Assembly: GCF_003634705.1 (NCBI RefSeq)
Contig: NZ_RBWU01000001.1
Coordinates: 248,001-312,000 of the forward strand
Reading direction: 5' to 3'
Source: Actinomadura pelletieri DSM 43383
GTDB lineage: Bacteria > Actinomycetota > Actinomycetes > Streptosporangiales > Streptosporangiaceae
Length of the DNA stretch: 64,000 nt
A program made the translations under genes and the position numbers. Position 1 is the stretch's first letter, and each line of letters begins with the position of its first letter. Positions 34,198 through 41,479 of the stretch are shown in pieces. The notes under the pieces are model-generated. The model made no database searches. It saw nothing but the letters and a program-made list of their open reading frames with translations, and had not been told where the DNA came from.

Positions 34198-35340
34198 TCA
34201 GTCAAGAAGCTGGTCGAGCGAACGGTCCCACTCGTCGAAGAACCCCGGCGGCCATTCCGACAGCATCCCGTCCGGCCCGATCGTCGGACTGACGATATCG
34301 ATCATCCCGTCGGCTTGGCGCTGGAAATACAGCAAACGAACGTCATCGACGGGAATCTGCTTGCGCTTCACTGCCAAGCGCACGCCGTTGAGGATATGGT
34401 CACTGTGCGTCTCGACGATCAACTGCGCACCGGCCGCTGCCGCAGCACATGTCAGCCGGGCCAGTGCACTTTGCGCTTGAGGATGAACATGGGATTCGGG
34501 GTTCTCAATGAGGATCAGGGACCCAGGCTGCGCGGTGAGGCAGGCGACGACGACCGGCAACACATAGGTGAGGCCGAAACCGACGTTCGTCGGTTGCCGC
34601 GGGTTGCTCGTGAGATGACCGGGCCGAATAAACTCGAAGCCGAGCCGAACAAGGTCGGTCCGTTCGATGGCCTCCGTAAGGATCTTGACTCCTGGACAGA
34701 TCTCGCCCATCCAGGCCTCCACCTGATCCAGCAAACGCGGCAACGACTGAGAATGGTGCAGGAGAGGCGAGCGGACTTCCGTGTCCTGCTGGTGGCGTAG
34801 GAAGTCGATCGTGTACTCACCCCGGATTCCGAGGAATCCACGACGCACGGCCATTTCAAAAGATCGCGGGTAGGCCACCGCTGGGCTGATCCGGTCGGCA
34901 CGCAGGTATTGGAAGTTCGGGTGGAACACTCCAAAATCATTAAGGTGCCCCGGGGGGTTCACATCGAAGGTGTTCATGTGGAGCAGGTCGTCTTCAGGAC
35001 CATAGCCCGCCGCGACTACCATCGTCTGTGTTACCTGCTCACTCGATCCAGCCTCAAGAAAGAACTCGATCTCAGGATCTCCACCTAGCCGGGTGAGGTA
35101 GTCCTCATTGAGAACGTCCTGCGCGGTCCCAAGCTCGACCAGCTCTCCATTCAGCGGCAAACCAGCGATACCGATACTGTGGAGCAGATTACTTCGCTCT
35201 GCCTGACGCAGAAGAGCTAGGGCCTGAATCACTGTGCTCTTCCCTGAAGAGTTCAGGCCTGACAGGACTGTGTACGAAGACAATGGCACGTTCGCGTAAG
35301 CGAAGGCCTTGAAGTTCTCGATCCTTAATCTGCGGAGCAC
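34198..35340 (-). CDS. AAA ATPase with C-terminal DUF3696 (OLD/RecF-like)
   Basis: A 380-residue SMC-like ATPase: MLRRLRIENFKAF is the usual opening, Walker A is GLNSSGKST (28-36), and the late motifs are LILIENPESHVHP and QLIVETHSDHIL. The C-terminus (EWPPGFFDEWDRSLDQLL) fits DUF3696. No TOPRIM domain is attached, unlike true OLD nucleases. Its start overlaps the end of the DUF262 gene by 16 bp. ATPases of this type act as sensors or regulators next to a nuclease in many defence operons; that role here is inferred. Base composition is visibly less GC-rich than the flanking mad genes. Confidence 0.88.
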   Translation of the reverse strand: MLRRLRIENFKAFAYANVPLSSYTVLSGLNSSGKSTVIQALALLRQAERSNLLHSIGIAGLPLNGELVELGTAQDVLNEDYLTRLGGDPEIEFFLEAGSSEQVTQTMVVAAGYGPEDDLLHMNTFDVNPPGHLNDFGVFHPNFQYLRADRISPAVAYPRSFEMAVRRGFLGIRGEYTIDFLRHQQDTEVRSPLLHHSQSLPRLLDQVEAWMGEICPGVKILTEAIERTDLVRLGFEFIRPGHLTSNPRQPTNVGFGLTYVLPVVVACLTAQPGSLILIENPESHVHPQAQSALARLTCAAAAAGAQLIVETHSDHILNGVRLAVKRKQIPVDDVRLLYFQRQADGMIDIVSPTIGPDGMLSEWPPGFFDEWDRSLDQLLD

Positions 35341-36494
35341 GTGGCCACCTCTCGAAACAGTTCCTCGACTGCACGGAAGCGAAAACGTACCTTAGCTTCG
35401 TTACCGGTCGCACTGGTGATGGCCTGCAAGAATCGCTCGTCTTCCATGAGCATCATAAGCCGTTCCTGCACCATCACAGATCTCTCGCGCAATACGGCAA
35501 GTTCCTCAGAACTCAGCTTGGCAAGGGCCACTGCGATCGTCTCGAACAGCGCCTTGTTAATCGGATATCTTCGCTCTTGCCCAACAAAACGCTTACGAAA
35601 CGCGTACGCACCAAAGATGTCACTAGCTGCTCGCATCGCGCGGTCGAAATCAGATCTGAGCTGTTGGACTTGCTGCGGTTGGAGCGCATTGAGCCGCTCC
35701 ATCGCCTCGCGTAGATAAAGTTCGAAATCCCCACCAGGATAGTCAGATGGTTCGGTTAGGCGAAACGCCAAGAAACGCAGCGCCAACTCACGGTCCGTCA
35801 TACGGCCGGGCTTAATGCTGTGCAGGGTCGCGTTGCGGAAGGCCCCACTCTCGGCGAGTTCTTTAAGCAGGTCGCGTGCCGGGCCAGGAACGAGAGCGTT
35901 CCGGAGTTCCTGGCGTGCGAGCGCCCGGCCGCCGGTATTGATACGCGAAAAAACGTTGTATTTCACGACATCAGGCGTTCCGGCTCGCATTAGGTAGACG
36001 CCCAACCCCGTCTCATCGATCCTCCTCTTGAGCCCGCCAGGGAGTTCCCCGTAGGCGAAGCCCTCGAAATCGTGCAAGTATTCGAGACCACGGAGCTTCA
36101 ACGGCTCCGCAGCAATCACCTCCGGTGCCACAAATCGAAGGATAGCGGTAAGCCGCTGCACCCCATCTACGATCACCCAAACTTGGTCGCGACTCTCGGC
36201 GGCAAGGAGGACGGGGAGCGGAATCCGGAGCAGCAGTGATTCGATAAGTCGGCTTTGAGTAACTTCGTTCCAGACTCCGGACAATCTATGGAAACCGGGT
36301 TCCAGATCAAGCCGCCCGTGCCGGATCCTGTCCACCAACTCACTGACTGTAAGTTGGCGGATCTGCCCCTGGACCTCGGATGGATCGAACGACTCGTGTC
36401 CGGACTCGTCCTGTGCTTGTTCCGCCTCGACACCGATGCTGTGGCCACTGTGGTCGTACTCCACAGGCACGTCGAGTCCCTCTTGCTCGCTCAC
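35325..36494 (-). CDS. DUF262 (ParB/GmrS-like) protein
   Basis: A 389-residue protein. The DUF262 core reads SRLIESLLLRIPLPVLL then VWVIVDGVQRLTAILRF, so the DGQQR motif is D110-G-V-Q-R with Val for the first Gln. It continues NVFSRINTGGRALARQELRNAL, also typical. DUF262 is the NTP-dependent ParB-like half of GmrSD type IV restriction enzymes; the DUF1524 HNH nuclease half is absent here. It starts with GTG (36494). It is the first gene of the three-gene cassette and overlaps the AAA gene. Lower GC than the mad genes suggests separate acquisition. Confidence 0.85.
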   Translation of the reverse strand: MSEQEGLDVPVEYDHSGHSIGVEAEQAQDESGHESFDPSEVQGQIRQLTVSELVDRIRHGRLDLEPGFHRLSGVWNEVTQSRLIESLLLRIPLPVLLAAESRDQVWVIVDGVQRLTAILRFVAPEVIAAEPLKLRGLEYLHDFEGFAYGELPGGLKRRIDETGLGVYLMRAGTPDVVKYNVFSRINTGGRALARQELRNALVPGPARDLLKELAESGAFRNATLHSIKPGRMTDRELALRFLAFRLTEPSDYPGGDFELYLREAMERLNALQPQQVQQLRSDFDRAMRAASDIFGAYAFRKRFVGQERRYPINKALFETIAVALAKLSSEELAVLRERSVMVQERLMMLMEDERFLQAITSATGNEAKVRFRFRAVEELFREVATCSAD

Positions 36495-36580
36495 ACCGCT
36501 GTGCCCATCTTCCGCTGGGTGGAATCACTGCCACTCATGTGGCGTGATCCAACACTATCCAGGCCCTTAGAAGCAGACAG

Positions 36581-37396
36581 CTATCCCTGCGGGCGCGCGG
36601 CCTCGCTCCAGCGGACGATGTCTTCTGCGGTGTCGTACAGGTCGACGATGGGGCGGCGGACGCGGGTGGCGCCCGCGTTGTAGGAGAGGTGGCCCGGCTC
36701 GATCCACACGTTGAGTTCGCGTCGGGCCTCGACCAGTGCGCTCACCACCGCTACGCGCCTGCCGTAGCCCTCGACCACGTTGAGTCCGCGGGACCTGAGG
36801 GTGGACGCGAGGTGACCGGCCGTCGCCATCGGTGGAGCGGCGATGGGCCTACGCGGCCACGGCTGCGGCAGCGCGAAGGTGCACCACACCACCTTTCCTT
36901 GGACAGCGTTTTCGGCCCAGGAGCGGGAGAGGTGCGCGCCCCAGGAGTCGGCGAGCACGCTCACGATCCCGAGGCCCTTGCCGTGCTCGTCCAGTTCGCT
37001 CTTCGGGGCGGTGTCCGGCTGGAAGACGCGGCATGCGTCGAACACCGACACCACCAGTTGCGGCTTCGGGGTGGCCCTCGCCCACACCCACAGCTCGGGC
37101 GGGACGGGTGCGGCGCCGCCCAGGCTGCGTAGCCCGTGGTTGAGGGCGTTGGTGACGAGCTCGCTGGCGGCCAAGACCGCGTCCTCGACGATGTCGCGCT
37201 CCAGGCCGAGCGGCCCCGCGCCCCCACGGACCAGTGAACGTGCCACGGACGCGCACCTCTCGTCCGAAGGAAGACGCCACGCGCACATGCCGCCCATCGA
37301 GATATCGCGCGTAAAAGCGCCACCGATTTGTCCAGACTGCACCATGTATGCCACTTGGGAACCGTCCTTCAGGTCAGATGTTCCTTTCTTCGCCAC
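36581..37396 (-). CDS. RsbW-like HATPase_c_2 protein
   Basis: Up to 271 residues. The core starts at WRLPSDERCASVARSLVRGG and has the N box ELVTNALNHG and the G box HGKGLGIVSVLADSWG, so it is an anti-sigma-factor-like ATPase (GHKL fold). An extra C-terminal portion of about 90 residues (LASTLRSRGLNVVEGYGRRVAVVSALVEA) is not part of the kinase fold. The start is uncertain: the GTG at 37396 and an ATG at 37345 are both possible and neither has a strong ribosome site. It is divergent from an XRE/DUF397 pair. That trio is typical of WhiJ/AbaA-type developmental loci in streptomycetes. Confidence 0.8.
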   Translation of the reverse strand: MAKKGTSDLKDGSQVAYMVQSGQIGGAFTRDISMGGMCAWRLPSDERCASVARSLVRGGAGPLGLERDIVEDAVLAASELVTNALNHGLRSLGGAAPVPPELWVWARATPKPQLVVSVFDACRVFQPDTAPKSELDEHGKGLGIVSVLADSWGAHLSRSWAENAVQGKVVWCTFALPQPWPRRPIAAPPMATAGHLASTLRSRGLNVVEGYGRRVAVVSALVEARRELNVWIEPGHLSYNAGATRVRRPIVDLYDTAEDIVRWSEAARPQG

Positions 37397-37471
37397 ACAG
37401 AGTGCGCCTTTAGGGTTATCTTTTTCTTGTTCCCGGAAACACTCGGAACTTCAGAGGATGGACGAGATCGA

Positions 37472-38281
37472 ATGAACATGAACGACCCCCCAGACCCAAG
37501 ATCCTCGATGTGGGCGTGGATCGCCTACTCACTACGGTTCCACCGCATGCAGCGTGGACTCACCGGCGACGCTGTGGGTAAGCTTCTGAACTGCGCACGT
37601 TCCTCGATTTCCAGACTCGAGAACGCCGAAGCCGAGCTGACAGACAAGCAAGCCGCCATTCTCGATGAGGCTTGGAACACCGGCGGGACCTTTGCGGTCA
37701 TGCTCTGGTACGCCCGTCAGGGTCACGACCCCACCTGGTTCAAGAGCTTCATCGGCTTTGAGGTCGATGCCTCAATGATCCAGAGTTACGACGGTCAGCT
37801 CATACCCGCGCTCTTCCAAACTCCGGACTACGCCCGCGCCCTTCTCATGGCGGGCCGCAATCAGAACGTTGAAAAGGATCTTGAAAAGCGTCTCCTCCGA
37901 CAGAAGATCCTCGAACGCGAAGCACCCCCTGACCTTTGGGTTCTTCTCTCTGAGAGCGCAATCGATCTGCCGATCGGTGGCCCCAAGGTGATGAGCAACC
38001 AGCTTGCTCATCTGGTCAAGCTGTCCGAACTTCCCAACGTGATCCTTCGCGTGGTTCCTAAGGTCGCAGGCGCCCATGAGGGGCTCGATGGGCCATTCAA
38101 GATCATTACGGTTCGACGGGGCGAGGTCGGCTTCGTAGAGGCCCCAAACGGGGGGAGACTGGTCATGGAGGCGTCCGAGGTCCGGGGGCTTAAGCTCAGG
38201 TTCGACCGCATCGGTGCTGTAGCTCTGCCTCTAGACTCATCTCGACGCTTGATCGAACAACTGATGGAGACGTTCAGATGA
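37472..38281 (+). CDS. XRE-family regulator with DUF5753 (Scr1/WhiJ-like)
   Basis: A 269-residue protein. The N-terminal helix-turn-helix spans about residues 15-70 (IAYSLRFHRMQRGLTGDAVGKLLNCARSSISRLENAEAEL, shown in part), and the rest is DUF5753 (DASMIQSYDGQLIPALFQTPDYARALL, then RVVPKVAGAHEGLDGPF). It overlaps the first DUF397 gene by 4 bp. In streptomycetes such proteins act with DUF397 partners to control development or antibiotic production. Considered and rejected as the MADS regulator MAD1 because of the DUF5753/DUF397 pairing. Confidence 0.9.
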   Translation: MNMNDPPDPRSSMWAWIAYSLRFHRMQRGLTGDAVGKLLNCARSSISRLENAEAELTDKQAAILDEAWNTGGTFAVMLWYARQGHDPTWFKSFIGFEVDASMIQSYDGQLIPALFQTPDYARALLMAGRNQNVEKDLEKRLLRQKILEREAPPDLWVLLSESAIDLPIGGPKVMSNQLAHLVKLSELPNVILRVVPKVAGAHEGLDGPFKIITVRRGEVGFVEAPNGGRLVMEASEVRGLKLRFDRIGAVALPLDSSRRLIEQLMETFR

Positions 38282-38463
38282 CTCCCCCCACCTGGCGTAA
38301 GAGCAGCCGATCAACACAGGGCACCTCTGGCGAATGTGTGGAGGTCGCCCGGCTTACCCAGGCAATCGGTGTGCGCGACAGCAAACGCCCAGAGAGCGGA
38401 CACCTCGCCCTCACAACCGACCAGTTCGCCGCCCTCGTCCAGTGGGTCAAGAACAGCGTGTAG
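38278..38463 (+). CDS. DUF397 small protein (first copy)
   Basis: 61 residues with the full DUF397 pattern: WRKSSRS, GECVEVA, the central IGVRDSK, and a closing ALTTDQFAALVQWVK. Its ATG overlaps the stop of the XRE gene (ATGA), so the pair is co-translated. DUF397 proteins are partners of Scr1/WhiJ-type regulators. Confidence 0.92.
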   Translation: MTPPTWRKSSRSTQGTSGECVEVARLTQAIGVRDSKRPESGHLALTTDQFAALVQWVKNSV

Positions 38464-38516
38464 CCAATCAGCCTGTACAGGCATGGAGCCGCAACACCTC
38501 ACACATCGGAGGTCCT

Positions 38517-38699
38517 GTGAGCACACCAATGTGGCGCAAGAGCAGCATGAGCACAAACCAGGGTGGCGAGTGCGTTGAGGTTGCGGCGCTCTTCCAAGCA
38601 GTCGGCGTACGCGACAGCAAGAACCCAGGCAGGGGCTATCTCGTCCTCAGCAAGCCACAGTTCACCGGCCTGGTCTTGCAGATCAAGCGCACCCGCTGA
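38517..38699 (+). CDS. DUF397 small protein (second copy)
   Basis: 60 residues: WRKSSMS, GECVEVAAL, VGVRDSKNP and FTGLVLQIK. The GTG start at 38517 has GGAGG five bases before it. It is similar to the copy 53 bp upstream, so the pair probably arose by tandem duplication. Confidence 0.9.
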   Translation: MSTPMWRKSSMSTNQGGECVEVAALFQAVGVRDSKNPGRGYLVLSKPQFTGLVLQIKRTR

Positions 38700-38732
38700 G
38701 CCTGCTCCTTAAGCAGCCAACTTCCTAAACCC

Positions 38733-38776
38733 AAGCTGAGGGCGCCATCCGATATCGGTCGGCGCCCTCACAGCTT
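38733..38776. terminator. bidirectional hairpin between DUF397 and mad5
   Basis: AAGCTGAGGGCGCC, 14 bases, then GGCGCCCTCACAGCTT: a nearly perfect long stem in the 79-bp gap between convergent genes. No strong U-tract. Confidence 0.75.
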
Positions 38777-38778
38777 GA

Positions 38779-40194
38779 TCACACCTTCTTGGACGCTTTG
38801 GCCATCGCGCCAGTAAGCAAGGATTGTGCTTCGTCCTCTAGCGCGTCAGCTTCGTCCCGCCACCGGTATGCCTGCCGCACCGTCTCCGCAATCCTTTCCC
38901 GGTCTGTGGCCGAGCACTCAGGAACCGGCAGTCCACGGAGAAGCTTCGGGTGGTACTCCTGCTGCTTTCCGCCAACGCTCATAGAACGCAGGATTCGGAA
39001 CGCCACTTCGGACCGCAGGAAAGCGAAAAGGAAAGCGCCCGAGAAATCTGCATCACTACTGACAACACGCACAAAATCCTGACTGTATGCATGCTGAACC
39101 CAGTTGCCAGTAACAAAAACGGACCTAGAGTACACCTCCGTGTCACCTAGGGTGCCGTGCGCAGCTATAAGGATCGTCTCGTCTTTCTGCGTCACGTCCG
39201 CAGGAGAAAGTGCGGGATTAACCCAACGCCCCTCCGGGCGCATCCAGAAAGCTTGGCGTTGACCGATCAGACGAACACCATTGTCCGGAGTTGCATCTAC
39301 ACGTTTAAAACGAGCTCCCGTGCGAAGAGATCCGTCCCGACATATCTCTCCGAGCGTTCGATTTGGAACTGACCCGAGGATACCTATGAGCCTCTGAGCC
39401 CTCGGCGAGAAGTTAAGCGATCGCAAAGACGCTGACTCAACGGGGGCAACAACAAAGCCAGTGTCCCGAGCAAGATCGTGCCAGCGAAAGTTGACCAACT
39501 CCGAAAGACCAGCACTCTCGAAGAAATCCCGTGTGGATTCAGTGATGCCCGCCTGGAATCGTGATCGGCGCGTCATCGCCCCTTGAAAGAGGTCGTCGAT
39601 CCGCTGCTCTGTCTCTTCGTCTAGCCTAGGTATTGGCAGGTCAGTCAGATGTGCTGGCTCAATATGCTTTACGCTTGTTCCATAAACAGCGCTCTTGATC
39701 ATCGGCGAGCCGTACGAACTGGAAAGAAACGTATAGAGGTATCCAGCAGGTATTACGTCGACGTCTGGGACAGCACGGATGACATGCTGACTGCAAGCAA
39801 ATCCATCCATGTCGCTGCGGGCATAGGTGACACGGCCCGCAGTCATTCCAGCACAGGTGATAAGTGTCCATCCTGGCTCCAGCGCCAGCTTAGGAATCTT
39901 CCGAAAGGACTTCCTTGTGATCATGGCCAGGGAGGACAGGTCTGCCTGAAAAATGTCAGCACTTGAAAGGTAGGGGACGCCAAATTCTGGGTGGGTTGTC
40001 CAGTCACGCTTGAAGATTCCCGGTCTGAAGATGCGGCCGCTGGTGACCTCGGCGAGGGTTTGGGTGCGTGGGAAGTTCTTCAGAAGCATCCGGGCCGCGT
40101 AGCCGTCCGAGACGTAGGGGCCGGGGCTGAGGCGGTGGCCCTGGTCGGTTAGCCAAGAGAAGCGGACGGGGTTGTCAGGCTCGGCGAGTTTCAC
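38779..40194 (-). CDS. mad5: MADS restriction specificity subunit MAD5 (HsdS-like)
   Basis: A 471-residue protein with two target-recognition halves of the type I S-subunit kind. The first has VPYLSSADIFQADL and the helix-start motif HLTDLPIPRLDEETEQRIDDLF; the second has VRLIGQRQAFW and KLLRGLPVPECSATDRERIAE. The two 'P-x-P, then helix' motifs are what separates the DNA-reading domains. It should give MAD2 its target sequence. The start is a GTG that overlaps the stop of the decayed gene upstream (GTGA). The gene is noticeably less GC-rich than mad2 and mad6-8, as expected for fast-evolving, exchanged S subunits. Confidence 0.82.
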   Translation of the reverse strand: MKLAEPDNPVRFSWLTDQGHRLSPGPYVSDGYAARMLLKNFPRTQTLAEVTSGRIFRPGIFKRDWTTHPEFGVPYLSSADIFQADLSSLAMITRKSFRKIPKLALEPGWTLITCAGMTAGRVTYARSDMDGFACSQHVIRAVPDVDVIPAGYLYTFLSSSYGSPMIKSAVYGTSVKHIEPAHLTDLPIPRLDEETEQRIDDLFQGAMTRRSRFQAGITESTRDFFESAGLSELVNFRWHDLARDTGFVVAPVESASLRSLNFSPRAQRLIGILGSVPNRTLGEICRDGSLRTGARFKRVDATPDNGVRLIGQRQAFWMRPEGRWVNPALSPADVTQKDETILIAAHGTLGDTEVYSRSVFVTGNWVQHAYSQDFVRVVSSDADFSGAFLFAFLRSEVAFRILRSMSVGGKQQEYHPKLLRGLPVPECSATDRERIAETVRQAYRWRDEADALEDEAQSLLTGAMAKASKKV

Positions 40195-41479
40195 GTGTTC
40201 TCCGGGAACCAGGTGCGAAGGCGGTCACAAAGCAGGGTGAAGGCGAGGTCATCAAATACCCGAGCCTTGTGGTGGCGGCGGGGATGGTCGAGTACACCCT
40301 CGGGTCTTTCGGATGCGTCTCGTGCCTTTTCCAATGCTCGCTGTGGGCGAGTATCCCTTATGGGGACCAGTCGGCGGTCAAAGTCCTCCGCGAATCCGGC
40401 AGGGCCAGGGTGCCCGGCCGATTGGCGTTCAGGAGAACAGCGGCGGGACGGTGGAGCCGCCCGAACGGTCCCGATGCTCCGGGTGTGACGAAAACGCCCT
40501 CTCCCGGTTAGAAGGCGGGTCGGCCGCGGGCTTTCGAGCGGCCGGGAGAGGCTACGAGAGAGATGACGCCTTGTCTGCATTCCGTCGCATCGATCGCACG
40601 AGCATTCCGACGGCGAAGAGAGGCCCCTTGCCGAGAGAGCCGCACCATTCGCACAGCCGTCGTGTCGCTGTCCCGGAACCACGTCTGCACCACCGTCGCC
40701 ATTCGGTCGGGTCGCAGCGAGCTCAGCCCTAGAAGTAGGAGACGGGACGATCGATGAATGAACGGACACCCGTACCTGTGAGTTGCCGATTGACCTCGAC
40801 GACTGGGTGACCGTCTCGATCGTCCTCGGGCGGACGGCGGGCTCCAGTTCCTCCTTTATCAGGTGCCTAGGCAACGCTGCGCCGTCTGAGAAGGGCACGA
40901 AGCAGGCGTAGCCGGGGGCTTCCCGTTCGGGGACCTTGGCCGAGGCGACCTCTTGCCAGGTGAGTACGAGCCAGGCCGGGGTCAGGAAGGTGACGTCCTC
41001 GCGTAGGAACTGGGCGAAACACGAGGTCGCCGGGAAGATTGTCGGGTCGGCGAGAAGGCGGCCGTTGCGTTCGGGGGCTGTCACCGCTTGCCCATCGTCG
41101 TGTGGCAGCTGCGTATCGTCCGTTGTGCCCTGGGGTGCTTGCCGGGCTCCCTCTTGCCGAGCCGGGCCATGCTCGTGCACGCCAGTCGTTTGGGAGTGTC
41201 GGCGGGAAGTCTCGCCTCGGCCGCGAACGAGATGGTGTCGTCCTCCTGGCGGTGCAGCAGTTCCAGCGGGGTGCCCGCCTGCGGGGTCCGTCCGGAACGT
41301 GCTTGGAGAGACGCGCCGGTGACTCGTTGCTCGCGGACCCGGTCACCGAACAGCACCGAGACGTCCAGCAACGTGGTCGTGCCGGAGCCGGTGGTCCCGA
41401 CGATCACATGGTGGCGGTTCAGATCGACACTGAGCCGGGAGAAGCAGCGGTGCCCGTACGCCTCGATCCTCGTTGTCAT
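40191..41479 (-). pseudogene. decayed MADS AAA ATPase (mad3) and possible following gene
   Basis: The first 100 codons from the ATG at 41479 (MTTRIEAYGHRCFSRLSVDL) are an AAA ATPase start, coupled to mad2 by ATGA. Walker A reads GTTGSG-T-TT, with the essential Lys (AAG) changed to Thr (ACG). That frame stops at 41081. A second frame (41180 to 40191) carries protein-like sequence, PTIFPATSCFAQFLREDVTF and later RVFDDLAFTLLCDRL, separated by about 500 bp of non-coding-looking sequence; its TGA overlaps the mad5 start. A normal MAD3 would need far more sequence than this, so large deletions and frameshifts have occurred. The second part could be from mad4. Confidence 0.7.

Noticed and set aside
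37472..38281. XRE gene considered as the MADS regulator mad1
   Set aside because: It carries DUF5753 and is coupled to DUF397 genes, the signature of WhiJ/Scr1-type loci and not of MADS.
40191..41180. 329-residue frame considered as an intact gene
   Set aside because: Only its beginning and last 25 residues look protein-like; the middle is Arg/Ser/Pro-rich and the segment overlaps the broken end of the AAA gene. Treated as a pseudogene region.
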